Numbered from the stretch's first letter, positions 17,347 to 24,630 are shown. The stretch is DNA of 64,000 bases from Aureispira sp. CCB-QB1 (GCF_000724545.1 NZ_JHBV01000033.1:39446-103445), one strand, 5' to 3'. The notes: generated from the sequence alone by a model not told the origin. Numbers and translations are program-made.

Positions 17347-17946
17347 TTAGATTGTTTCTGTCACCAGATCTATTGCCCTTCTTGATTTGGGCTGTTTGCT
17401 AGGTTGATTAAAATCATCGTTGTCTCTGTATCCAATAGCAACAGCTACAATTGTTGCATAATCGTTGTTTTTTAGTATTCTATCGTAATTTTGAGGTTCA
17501 ATCCCTTCCATTGGTGTCGCATCAATCCCCATTTCTGCACAGGCACTTAAAAACACCCCCAAAGCTAAGTAGACTTGTTTATCAAACCAAGCCTTTATTT
17601 CTTCTTCAGGTTTATTTTTGATAAATTCTTTGTAATAATCCACTGCTCCCTTTGGCAATTCACTTTCAATGACATTTTCAAATAAGTTAATATCATTAAT
17701 ACGGCTGAACACGACAACCCAATCGCTATCAAGAACTTTATTAGTATTCAACCAAGAAACTTGAGATAATTTTTCCTTGGTCTCCGCATCATTTACAAAC
17801 GTAAACTTCCATGGCTGACTGTTAATAGAAGAAGGACTTAATTGTAAAATTTGTTTCAATTCCTGAATTTTCTCCGCTTCTATTTTTTTAGAAGCATCAT
17901 ACTTTTTGGTTGTATACCGCTTTTGCATTGATTCTATAAAACTCAT
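17347..17946 (-). CDS. NfsB-like NAD(P)H-dependent nitroreductase
   Basis: 199 aa, full nitroreductase fold. It opens with 'MSFIESMQKRYTTKKYD', where the RYTTKKYD segment is the usual FMN-phosphate binding region, and has 'LQLSPSSINSQPWKFTFV' (~33-50) and 'GIDATPMEGIEPQNYDRIL' (~140-158), which are typical of the NfsB branch. It should reduce nitroaromatics or quinones with a flavin. It is divergent from an HxlR regulator, with which it shares an overlapping symmetric promoter region, so repression and induction by an electrophile or quinone is the likely scheme. Confidence 0.9.
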   Translation of the reverse strand: MSFIESMQKRYTTKKYDASKKIEAEKIQELKQILQLSPSSINSQPWKFTFVNDAETKEKLSQVSWLNTNKVLDSDWVVVFSRINDINLFENVIESELPKGAVDYYKEFIKNKPEEEIKAWFDKQVYLALGVFLSACAEMGIDATPMEGIEPQNYDRILKNNDYATIVAVAIGYRDNDDFNQPSKQPKSRRAIDLVTETI

Positions 17947-17964
17947 ACTTTTTATTTTTAGTTA

Positions 17965-17983
17965 AACTATATTTTTTATAGTT
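17965..17983. promoter_or_regulatory. Inverted repeat, candidate HxlR operator
   Basis: AACTATA-N5-TATAGTT, a perfect 7-bp inverted repeat in the divergent nitroreductase/HxlR region, just downstream of the nitroreductase -7 element. A third TATAGTT copy follows at 17995-18001. Position fits a repressor site controlling the nitroreductase promoter. Confidence 0.5.
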
Positions 17984-18012
17984 GCAAATTTATGTATAGT
18001 TTTCTACCTTTG
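17982..18012 (+). promoter_or_regulatory. Promoter of the HxlR-family regulator gene
   Basis: TTG at 17982-17984, 20-nt spacer, TACCTTTG at 18005-18012: an exact Bacteroidota -33/-7 promoter, ~50 bp before the ATG. Confidence 0.7.
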
Positions 18013-18015
18013 CAA
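17985..18015 (-). promoter_or_regulatory. Promoter of the nitroreductase gene
   Basis: Minus strand TTG at 18015-18013, 20-nt spacer, TAAATTTG at 17992-17985, about 40 bp before the start codon. It almost completely overlaps the opposing promoter, so each -33 abuts the other's -7. Confidence 0.65.
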
Positions 18016-18063
18016 TAACGGTCAAAAAGGATAGTATAAAGTTTATGAAAAAAGGAGACTAAA

Positions 18064-18420
18064 ATGATTGAATTTAAAGGCGTACAATATCCCTGTTGTA
18101 CCAGCTTAACAATGGGTATTATTGGAGGTAAATGGAAAGCTGTGATACTTTTTCACTTGATGAATGAAAAATTGAGATACAATGAGTTGCGGAAACTGAT
18201 GCCAACAGTTACCGAAAGAACTTTAAGTTTGCAGTTAAAGGCTTTGGTAGAAGATGGATTGCTTAAGCGACAAGTTTATACTTCAAAGCCCCCTTTAAAA
18301 GTAGAGTATTCGCTCACAGAATTTGGAAAAACACTAATTCCATTAATTCAATCTATTGCAGATTGGGGTGACTTTGTTCATCAAAATGGTACTTTGCTTA
18401 CTCAAAATCGCATTAAGTAA
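18064..18420 (+). CDS. HxlR-family winged-helix transcriptional regulator
   Basis: 118 aa, typical MarR-like HxlR protein. Recognisable parts: 'YPCCTSLTMGIIGGKWKAVI' (residues ~8-27) with the conserved Cys, the recognition region 'RYNELRKLMPTVTERTLSLQ' and the wing 'KVEYSLTEFGKTL'. Cys residues in such proteins (for example HypR or YodB) sense quinones, diamide or aldehydes by thiol modification. It is divergent to the nitroreductase, the usual target arrangement. Autoregulation through the shared promoter region is likely. Confidence 0.92.
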   Translation: MIEFKGVQYPCCTSLTMGIIGGKWKAVILFHLMNEKLRYNELRKLMPTVTERTLSLQLKALVEDGLLKRQVYTSKPPLKVEYSLTEFGKTLIPLIQSIADWGDFVHQNGTLLTQNRIK

Positions 18421-18496
18421 ATACACAAGAAGATTCAACTCCTCTAAGAATATTAGGAGCTAAATCTAGAATTCGTTCAAAAACAAGTAAATCTAT

Positions 18497-19075
18497 TTAA
18501 TGCAAATGGCAACGACCATTACAATTTCGTGTTTGAACCTTACATGATTCACCAGCAGGAGTATTGGCCCCACACACGACAGAAGGGCATTCGTATCGAA
18601 TACGAAAGGCAGAAGGAGAATCTGTTAAGTTATCTACAGCCTTTTTTTGCACCAATCCCTCCTCTATCAAATTAAGTGGATATGTCTCCATACTAGGTGT
18701 CATCTTGAGATTATACACATAGCCGATTTGATCGTTTACTTTTATCTTATAATAACCATATTTATCCTTGTCTAGTAACAAAACCTCTTGTTTGTCTTCC
18801 AATGTTGCAATTACATTTCCTTGCAAAGGATACGTTTTATCTTGAACATCTAGGGTAGTTATGGTGTTTATAATAATAGGATAGCCATTGGTTTGGATAT
18901 ATTCAAGGATTTCATCTTCCAAGCGATCAATTTTTGCACGGATTGCCTTTTTGGGTTTTGCTTCATAAGTTTCTAACAGCAAGACTCTTTCTTTTGATAG
19001 ACTTTCAAAGGATTTTTGTGCAAATGCACTTGTTACAAAAAGAAACAAACTGAAAATAATTATATATCGCAACAT
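18497..19075 (-). CDS. Exported SH3-like domain protein with Cys-rich tail
   Basis: 192 aa from the ATG at 19075, chosen because it starts a clean signal peptide ('MLRYIIIFSLFLFVTSAFAQ'); an upstream in-frame ATG at 19210 would add 45 residues that spoil it. A helical region (~22-60) is followed by a bacterial SH3-type stretch, 'NVIATLEDKQEVLLLDKDKY' and 'YKIKVNDQIGYVYN' (~85-130). The C-terminus carries five Cys in ~25 residues ('YECPSVVCG', 'ESCKVQTRNCNGRCHLH'), possibly disulfide-bonded or metal-binding. Function unknown; periplasmic or surface location expected. Confidence 0.7.
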   Translation of the reverse strand: MLRYIIIFSLFLFVTSAFAQKSFESLSKERVLLLETYEAKPKKAIRAKIDRLEDEILEYIQTNGYPIIINTITTLDVQDKTYPLQGNVIATLEDKQEVLLLDKDKYGYYKIKVNDQIGYVYNLKMTPSMETYPLNLIEEGLVQKKAVDNLTDSPSAFRIRYECPSVVCGANTPAGESCKVQTRNCNGRCHLH

Positions 19076-19605
19076 ATTTAGGATTGTTATTGGTTTTTGA
19101 ATATAGAAGTTACCACTAAATAAATACAATGGAGTATTCCCCTTCGTTTTTAGTACGCTGTTTATCAAGTTATGTTTCTTTTTATAAGACATTTCAATAA
19201 AACTTGACACCTATTAAAATGAAACTGTATGGTTATTGTAACAACAGCAATAAAAGAAAAAATTTGCTCTTAATGACAACCATAATACGGTGTGCAGTTC
19301 ATTTAATTGCTTTTAATGAATAATTTCGTGGCATTAATATATTATGCACTTGAAAAATAAAATTAATACTAACTAAAAATATAAGTGTTTTTTTCTGCTT
19401 TTATAGCAACAAAACTAACAATTCTACTACATTACAAGGGGCTTATTTATAACTAAAACTCTCCATTTTTCCCAAAAATGCGTATTTTAAGCCGTAACTC
19501 AATCCACAAACCTAGGTACAATGTTCGCTTCAAATTATATAGTTTGGCAAACAATGCACCCAGTGCTACCTTATCTATAATTAACAATCAATCAATTAAT
19601 ATAAC
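19076..19605. other. Intergenic, 530 bp
   Basis: Divergent region, AT-rich. No repeat copy, promoter of exact consensus or ORF was recognised. An in-frame extension of the SH3 gene up to 19210 exists but is judged not to be translated. Confidence 0.4.
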
Positions 19606-19839
19606 ATGGGGTATTATGTAAAGTATGGCCATCGCTTCATCAAGCGAACACGCAATCGGAGGATTGACACCATTGACGCCATTTTGGGCACCAAAAAGCA
19701 AGCAAAAATTTACGGTTCTGAACGAGATGCCAAAAAGGCAATTACAACCTATATGTATGCCTACAAAGAATTAGAAGGAAATTGTGAAATTGTAAAAGCC
19801 AAAGTTCCTCCTAAGAGTGCGGCAAAAGAGGATTCTTAG
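19606..19839 (+). CDS. Small basic hypothetical protein, 77 aa
   Basis: ATG at 19606. The N-terminal half is strongly basic ('KYGHRFIKRTRNRRID'), followed by 'AKIYGSERDAKKAITTYMYA' and a Lys/Ala tail. No signal peptide or known domain. Basic and small, it could bind nucleic acid, but there is no recognisable motif. It is convergent to the tandem non-coding units at 19884-20781 and ends 44 bp from their terminator. Confidence 0.55.
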   Translation: MGYYVKYGHRFIKRTRNRRIDTIDAILGTKKQAKIYGSERDAKKAITTYMYAYKELEGNCEIVKAKVPPKSAAKEDS

Positions 19840-19882
19840 ATTAGGATGAAGCAACTTATCTTGAGTGGACTTTTTCTAAATC

Positions 19883-19916
19883 AAAAAGAAAAAGCCAATC
19901 GCAGTACGATTGGCTT
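19883..19916 (-). terminator. Terminator of non-coding unit 1
   Basis: Minus strand AAGCCAATCG-TACTG-CGATTGGCTT (10-bp perfect stem) followed by TTTCTTTTT. The T-run is on the minus strand only, so this ends leftward transcription. Confidence 0.75.
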
Positions 19917-20244
19917 GCCTTTGCATAATCATTAACATGGATTAGGTTGTCATGGTTTGTTAAGACTTAGTAAAGCATTGGTCTAAAGTTTAGTTCTGAT
20001 TATTTCAAAGGCAATCTCTTTGTTTCATGGGCAAAGAGTTGTTCATAGGTTAAAAATTTAGTTGAAGGTTTTAGGTTTGTTTAGTTGAATTTTAGGTATT
20101 AGTTTTTCTCAAGCTATTTTCTTTATATTGTTAAAGTATAAAGAAGTTTCTCATGGATTTTAAAATTTAGTTGAAGGTTTAGGTTTAGGTAAATTTTAAA
20201 GTTTAGTTTTTTAATTTTCATGAGGAAGGGTTAGCTCCTTTTGT
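19884..20244 (-). ncRNA. Predicted non-coding RNA 1 (~360 nt), tandem paralog of unit 2
   Basis: Inferred transcript from the promoter at 20280-20250 to the terminator at 19916-19883. The strand is poor in G and rich in ACTAAAC/CCTAAACC motifs, with two similar sub-blocks ('aaccttcaactaaatttt' occurs twice), which makes it ~110 nt longer than unit 2. The longest ATG ORF I find on this strand is about 32 codons of low-complexity Lys/Leu/Asn, and it has no counterpart in unit 2. The 3' part ('ccatgttaatgattatgcaa' to the terminator) aligns with unit 2. A leaderless or very short peptide cannot be excluded. Confidence 0.45.
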
Positions 20245-20249
20245 TGTTA

Positions 20250-20280
20250 CAAATATAGTCCTTTTATAGTTTCAGAACAA
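20250..20280 (-). promoter_or_regulatory. Promoter of non-coding unit 1
   Basis: Minus strand TTG (20280-20278), exactly 20 nt, TATATTTG (20257-20250), then GTAACAACAAA, which is also shared with unit 2. Confidence 0.7.
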
Positions 20281-20283
20281 GCC

Positions 20284-20344
20284 GAACTAACGAAAGGAAC
20301 ATTTGAACTAATGAAAGGTACATTTCACCTAACGAATGGATTTT
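20284..20344 (-). promoter_or_regulatory. Three 21-bp iterated sites upstream of promoter 1 (LytTR-like)
   Basis: Plus-strand units GAACTAACGAAAGGAACATTT (20284-20304), its neighbour with AATGAAAGGTAC (20305-20325) and CACCTAACGAATGG (20326-20339). Read on the minus strand each contains TTCGTTAGT or TTCATTAGT, 21 bp apart, beginning 4 bp upstream of the -33. This is close to the LytTR half-site and pitch (9 bp + 12 bp). Confidence 0.55.
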
Positions 20345-20496
20345 GTATTCTTTTCCTTTACTTTCGTTTAACCTTAAAAACATATTTTTCGCCCCCTACC
20401 ATACCTAATTTTATCACTTATTTACGATCTTCCACTCGATCAGATTAAGAGTGCCTTACAATTGATTATTAACTTTTTGAATCTTGAGTAGTTCCT

Positions 20497-20531
20497 TAAA
20501 AAGAAAAAGCCAACCGCTTTGCGATTGGCTT
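20497..20531 (-). terminator. Terminator of non-coding unit 2
   Basis: Minus strand AAGCCAATCGC-AAA-GCGGTTGGCTT, then TTTTCTTTTT. The one change relative to terminator 1 is a U-G pair in minus-strand RNA but would be an A-C mismatch in plus-strand RNA, supporting leftward transcription. Confidence 0.75.
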
Positions 20532-20745
20532 ACCTTTTTATAACCATTAACATGAATTAGGGTTGGGGATCATGGTATTCACTTTAAGGTTCAGCATGGG
20601 TTTAACGTTTAGCTGAATTTTAAGGTTTAGTTTTGGCTATGCAAAGGTAACTTTCCTGATTTCATGGATAAAGAGCAGTTTACAATTACTTGGTTTAACT
20701 ACATTCTAAAACGTTTGACACAAAGAAAGATGTATCCTTCTTTGT
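20498..20745 (-). ncRNA. Predicted non-coding RNA 2 (~250 nt), tandem paralog of unit 1
   Basis: Inferred transcript from the promoter at 20781-20751 to the terminator at 20531-20497. Conserved with unit 1 in the 5' start (GTAACAACAAA), the segment 'ccatgaaa', repeated 'actaaac' and 'aaccttaaa' motifs, and the 3' region ('ttcatgttaatggttat'). Only very short ORFs are present and none is shared with unit 1. A regulatory RNA that pairs through its unstructured CTAAAC motifs is a reasonable inference, but no target was identified. Confidence 0.45.
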
Positions 20746-20750
20746 TGTTA

Positions 20751-20781
20751 CAAATATACACCATCTAACTACATCAAACAA
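20751..20781 (-). promoter_or_regulatory. Promoter of non-coding unit 2
   Basis: Minus strand TTG (20781-20779), 20 nt, TATATTTG (20758-20751), identical in layout to promoter 1 although the spacer sequences differ. Confidence 0.7.
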
Positions 20782-20784
20782 GTC

Positions 20785-20846
20785 CAACTAATGAAAGGAA
20801 CATTCTATCTAATGAAAGATACATTTCACCTAATGAATGGATTTTT
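20785..20846 (-). promoter_or_regulatory. Three 21-bp iterated sites upstream of promoter 2 (LytTR-like)
   Basis: Plus-strand units begin at 20785 (caactaatgaaaggaacatt), 20806 (tatctaatgaaagatacatt) and 20827 (cacctaatgaatggattttt), with the same 21-bp pitch and same 4-bp distance to the -33 as in unit 1. The last unit overlaps the stop of the 75-aa gene. Confidence 0.55.
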
Positions 20847-21057
20847 TATAGTGGACACCGTCTCTATTAGGCAGAATATCTTTAAGCCTTTCTCTCTCTT
20901 TTGAAAACCAAATAGCACCTTGATTAATCCAACGATAACGCACAACATTGCCTTTGGGATACGCTTTTTTTAAAGACAAACCTCCCCGCTTAAGACGAAT
21001 TGGATAATCATTCCAATTTTTTCCCTTTTTAAAAATCAATTCTTGCAATGCCGCCAC
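20830..21057 (-). CDS. Small hypothetical protein, 75 aa, GTG start or remnant
   Basis: The frame has no ATG: an in-frame stop lies 15 bp before the GTG at 21057, so translation must start at GTG (or TTG at 21048), or the gene has lost its 5' end. The product is basic and Trp-containing ('KNWNDYPIRLKRGGLSLKKA', 'VVRYRWINQGAIWFSKERER'). I recognise no family. It follows a 52-aa ORF after 22 bp on the same strand, and its end overlaps the iterated sites of non-coding unit 2. Confidence 0.45.
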   Translation of the reverse strand: MAALQELIFKKGKNWNDYPIRLKRGGLSLKKAYPKGNVVRYRWINQGAIWFSKERERLKDILPNRDGVHYKKSIH

Positions 21058-21079
21058 ACAATAATCACTTTATTGGTTG

Positions 21080-21238
21080 TTATCTCACAATACTAAACCA
21101 TTCAATTCCTAAATTACCTTCTCTACTTTTGATATCTAATAATGCTCCTTTTTCTGTTTGATCAAAAAAATCCTCATCCACAGCTATTTGAGTTTGATTA
21201 AAATCCTTTTTCATAGATTTTAAAATCAAATAATACAT
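21080..21238 (-). CDS. Very small ORF, 52 aa
   Basis: ATG at 21238, stop TAA at 21082-21080; a second ATG at 21214 would give 44 residues starting 'MKKDFNQTQIAVDEDFFDQT'. The product is acidic and polar, ending 'GNLGIEWFSIVR'. It lies 22 bp upstream of the basic 75-aa ORF on the same strand, which suggests a small two-gene unit (acidic plus basic partner) or the broken halves of one older gene. No family recognised. Protein-like composition is the main support. Confidence 0.4.
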   Translation of the reverse strand: MYYLILKSMKKDFNQTQIAVDEDFFDQTEKGALLDIKSREGNLGIEWFSIVR

Positions 21239-21354
21239 CTTTTTTATTCTATGCTATTAATTTGCTCTGAACATTACTAAATAGCTTCTACTCATCCTAT
21301 TGAGAACTACAAGAGTCTCTTAAATATTTTAATACTAAAATCTAGGAAAATTTA

Positions 21355-21362
21355 TATCTTTG
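21355..21362 (+). promoter_or_regulatory. Possible -7 element for pheT
   Basis: TATCTTTG matches TAnnTTTG, 81 bp before the pheT ATG; no TTG at 20-nt spacing. A small inverted repeat AATAGT...ACTATT (21387-21405), related to the repeat family ends, lies in the inferred 5' UTR. Confidence 0.35.
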
Positions 21363-21443
21363 TGTTTTATTTTATAATAGCTTGCTAATAGTCGAGCGAA
21401 CTATTGATTTTAACAACTACTATTCATAACATAAATACAAACC

Positions 21444-23927
21444 ATGAAAGTTTCACTAAATTGGTTAAAACAATACGTTAACGTAAACGAATCCAAAGAG
21501 GAAGTCAGTGACATTCTAACGAATATAGGTTTAGAAGTAGAGGGAATGGACATTTTTGAGAACATCAAAGGTAGCCTAGCAGGATTGGTCATTGGCGAAG
21601 TATTGACTTGCCAGAAACACCCTGATGCAGATAAATTGTCTATCACAACGGTTAATATTGGTGCAGAAGCACCGTTACAAATTGTTTGTGGAGCACCTAA
21701 TGCCCCACAGGCAGTTGGCAAAAAAGTTGTTGTGGCGACTGTTGGAACGACCTTGTATGCTGAAGATGGCAAATCTTTTAAAATCAAAAAGGGAAAAATA
21801 CGTGGTGAGGAATCTATTGGAATGATTTGCGCAGAAGATGAGATTGGCTTAGGCACTTCACACGATGGCATTATGATACTAGACGATGAAAAAGCAAGTG
21901 CTGGTATGCCTGCTGCTACTTATTTTTCCGATCGTGTTGTCAGCGATGTGGTTTATGAAATTGGCTTAACCCCCAACCGTTCAGATGCAACAGGGCATTT
22001 AGGAGTTGCTTTTGATTTGGCTGCCGCTCTCAAAACAAATTATACCAACCAAGGAACATTTGAACAACCTGATGTCTCCAATTTCTCTATTGACAATCAC
22101 AATTTAAACATTGATGTCAATGTTGAAAATCAAGATGCGTGTCCAAGGTATACTGGGGTTTGCATTGAAGGGGTAACCATTCAAGACGCTCCTCTATGGA
22201 TGCAAAACCACCTAAAAGCCATCGGCATTGAACCTAAAAACAATGTTGTCGATATTACCAACTATGTGCTTCATGAGCTTGGTCAGCCCCTACATGCGTT
22301 TGACTATGACCAAATTGAAGGCAAAAAAGTAGTTGTTAAAAACCTAGCAGATCAAACAAAATTCACAACACTAGATGAGGTAGAACGCAAACTAAGTCAC
22401 GAGGATTTGATGATTTGCGATGGGAATGGCAATGGCATGTGCATTGCAGGTGTATTTGGAGGTATCCAATCTGGCGTTACCCAAACAACTACTAATATTT
22501 TCTTAGAATCTGCTTTTTTTGATGCAATTTCTATTCGCCGTTCAAGCATGCGCCATTTGTTGCGTACAGATGCTGCTACTCGTTTTGAAAAGGGAGTAGA
22601 TCCAAATGGAACTCTATACGCTTTGAAACGAGCGGCATTGCTAATCAAAGAGTATGCTGGTGGTACAATTGCTTCAGAAGTCATTGATATTTATCCAAAG
22701 CCTGTTCAAAGAGCACAAGTAACGGTTCGTTTTGAGAAAGTAACTGACTTAATTGGTGCCGATATCCCCAAAGAAGATATTAAGAAAATCTTGGGTTATT
22801 TAGACATGAACATCCTAGAAGAAAATGCAGAAGCGTTTACAGTAGATGTTCCCACCAACAAAGTTGATGTTACTAGAGATGCGGACGTTATTGAGGAAAT
22901 CTTGAGAATTTATGGCTACAACAAAGTAGAAACGCCTACAACCGTACACTCTGTATTGTCGTTTGCTCCAACTCCTAACCCTTTCAAAGTAAAGAACTTA
23001 ATTGCTGATTTGTTAACAAGTTCTGGTTTTAATGAGATGATGGCAACCTCTATGACGCGTTCTGATTATTACAAAAAGCATTTGCCTCAGGATGAAGATA
23101 GTTTGGTGTATGTTAACAATACATCCAACCAACACCTAGACTTGATGCGTCCAAGTATGCTTTTTAGTGGTCTAGAAGCCATTGTTCACAACCAAAACCG
23201 CCAAAATCAAGATTTAAAGTTGTATGAATTTGGCAAAACTTACTTCAAGAAAGTAATTGATGGACAAGGAAATAGAGATTATTTTGAACAACAACACATC
23301 AGTTTGTTCCTAACTGGTCAACGCAATCCAGAAAATTGGCATCAAAAGGAAAACAAAGTTAGCTTTTATACGTTAAAAGCTTATGTTGAACATCTTATGA
23401 CTCGTTTAGGTATATTGCCTAGTTCGATTCAATGTACGCCTCTTAAAGAGGACAACGAAGTATTCACCTATGGTTTGAAATATCATAGAGGGAAACAAGA
23501 AATTGTATCTTTTGGGCGTTTAGATGGGAACATTGCCTTAGGCATGGGCATCAAACAAGAGGTGTTTTATGCTGATTTTGATTTTGACACCATACTTCAA
23601 ATTTTGAAAAAACACAAAATGAAGTATCAAGCAATGTCAAAATACCCCGCTGTTCGTCGTGACTTGGCTTTGGTCTTGGATCAAACAGTTGGCTACAACG
23701 AAATTTTGGGCATTGCGGTTAAAACTGGTGGCAAACAATTGCAAGCAACGAATTTATTTGATGTTTATGAAAATGAAGCGCAAATTGGAGCAGGCAAAAA
23801 ATCTTGCTCGGTTAGTTTTATCTTTCAAGACGACAATAAAACATTAAAAGATAAAGATATTGACAAAGTTATGTCAAAACTAATTGCTACTTATGAGAAA
23901 AAATTAAACGCCCTCATTCGTAAGTAA
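21444..23927 (+). CDS. pheT: Phenylalanine-tRNA ligase beta subunit
   Basis: 827 aa, in the bacterial PheT range. Domain order is standard: N-terminal B1, tRNA-binding OB-fold (~40-155, 'VIGEVLTCQKHPDADKLSIT'), B3/B4 editing region with 'RYTGVCIEGV' and 'NNVVDITNYVLHELGQPLHA' (~230-290), B5 ('DVPTNKVDVTRDADVIEEIL'), a catalytic-like core, and the C-terminal FDX-ACB anticodon-binding domain ('KYPAVRRDLALVLDQTVGYN', ~732-751). Cytoplasmic, forms the alpha2beta2 enzyme with PheS, whose gene is not in this window. Followed by a terminator and then the zapA/rny group. Confidence 0.97.
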   Translation: MKVSLNWLKQYVNVNESKEEVSDILTNIGLEVEGMDIFENIKGSLAGLVIGEVLTCQKHPDADKLSITTVNIGAEAPLQIVCGAPNAPQAVGKKVVVATVGTTLYAEDGKSFKIKKGKIRGEESIGMICAEDEIGLGTSHDGIMILDDEKASAGMPAATYFSDRVVSDVVYEIGLTPNRSDATGHLGVAFDLAAALKTNYTNQGTFEQPDVSNFSIDNHNLNIDVNVENQDACPRYTGVCIEGVTIQDAPLWMQNHLKAIGIEPKNNVVDITNYVLHELGQPLHAFDYDQIEGKKVVVKNLADQTKFTTLDEVERKLSHEDLMICDGNGNGMCIAGVFGGIQSGVTQTTTNIFLESAFFDAISIRRSSMRHLLRTDAATRFEKGVDPNGTLYALKRAALLIKEYAGGTIASEVIDIYPKPVQRAQVTVRFEKVTDLIGADIPKEDIKKILGYLDMNILEENAEAFTVDVPTNKVDVTRDADVIEEILRIYGYNKVETPTTVHSVLSFAPTPNPFKVKNLIADLLTSSGFNEMMATSMTRSDYYKKHLPQDEDSLVYVNNTSNQHLDLMRPSMLFSGLEAIVHNQNRQNQDLKLYEFGKTYFKKVIDGQGNRDYFEQQHISLFLTGQRNPENWHQKENKVSFYTLKAYVEHLMTRLGILPSSIQCTPLKEDNEVFTYGLKYHRGKQEIVSFGRLDGNIALGMGIKQEVFYADFDFDTILQILKKHKMKYQAMSKYPAVRRDLALVLDQTVGYNEILGIAVKTGGKQLQATNLFDVYENEAQIGAGKKSCSVSFIFQDDNKTLKDKDIDKVMSKLIATYEKKLNALIRK

Positions 23928-23934
23928 AGCATTC

Positions 23935-23990
23935 AAAATTGATGGTTTGGGTATCTATTCATTTAATTTCCCCAACCATCAATTTTACTT
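23935..23990 (+). terminator. Terminator after pheT
   Basis: AAAATTGATGGTT pairs with AACCATCAATTTT (13 bp, extendable by GGG/CCC past one bulged T), with a short T-rich tail. Confidence 0.6.
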
Positions 23991-24023
23991 TAATAATTCA
24001 TAATTTTTTTAGAATTACCAAAA

Positions 24024-24323
24024 ATGAGTACCTTAGAGGTAAAGTTAGAGGAGATAGAGAGAAAAGTAATAAAACTAGTAGAACAAAATCTTCAATTCAA
24101 AGAAATTTGTGAAGATTTGTTAATCGTGCGCCGTAGGCTAGAAAAAGAGAATGAAGCATTGAGGCAACAGCTTGCTGGACAAGCAGACGAAGTTAAAGAA
24201 CTCGCAAACAAAACACAAAAACTAGAACTAACTTACAAAGAGGACACGGAAGGAATAAAGAAAAAAATCGATCAATATATTCAAGATATAGATACAAGTA
24301 TTGAGTGGCTTCAGCAGCTCTAA
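24024..24323 (+). CDS. Coiled-coil protein upstream of zapA (ZapB-like)
   Basis: 99 aa, nearly all coiled coil with heptad pattern ('LEEIERKVIKLVEQNLQFKE', 'RRRLEKENEALRQQL'), ending 'DTSIEWLQQL'. In Bacteroidota a small coiled-coil gene like this regularly precedes zapA. By position and shape it may be a ZapB-like FtsZ-ring partner; that role is inferred. Ten bp separate it from zapA. Confidence 0.8.
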   Translation: MSTLEVKLEEIERKVIKLVEQNLQFKEICEDLLIVRRRLEKENEALRQQLAGQADEVKELANKTQKLELTYKEDTEGIKKKIDQYIQDIDTSIEWLQQL

Positions 24324-24333
24324 ATTGTAGCCA

Positions 24334-24630
24334 ATGGACGAAGATAACTTATTGACTATACCAGTTGTGTTAGCAGGACGTACATACCCTGTTATGGTAA
24401 CACAAGATGAAGTTGAAGGTGTAACGCTTATCAACCAACAACTTAATAAGGAGTTCTTGGATTTGCAACGTCGCTATGCCAATAAGCTAAACAAACAAGA
24501 TATCTTATCGATGCTTTTATTAACCTATGCTAAAGATTTGCACGAGGAGCGCCAAAAAAAAGACTTGGCTCCAATCAAAGAACGCATTGAATCTATCGAA
24601 GACATCTTAGAACAAGTTTTTGAAAACTAA
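24334..24630 (+). CDS. zapA: Cell division protein ZapA
   Basis: 98 aa. The N-terminal globular domain shows 'TIPVVLAGRTYPVMVTQDE' and 'GVTLINQQLNKEFLDLQRRY', followed by a C-terminal coiled coil, as in ZapA proteins that bundle FtsZ filaments at the division site. Context (coiled-coil gene before, rny after, pheT upstream) is the conserved Bacteroidota arrangement. Confidence 0.88.
   Translation: MDEDNLLTIPVVLAGRTYPVMVTQDEVEGVTLINQQLNKEFLDLQRRYANKLNKQDILSMLLLTYAKDLHEERQKKDLAPIKERIESIEDILEQVFEN

Noticed and set aside
20284..20846. Iterated 21-bp units as plasmid-type origin iterons near parB
   Set aside because: The units sit at a fixed distance from two matching promoters, no replication initiator gene is nearby and ParB is of chromosomal type.
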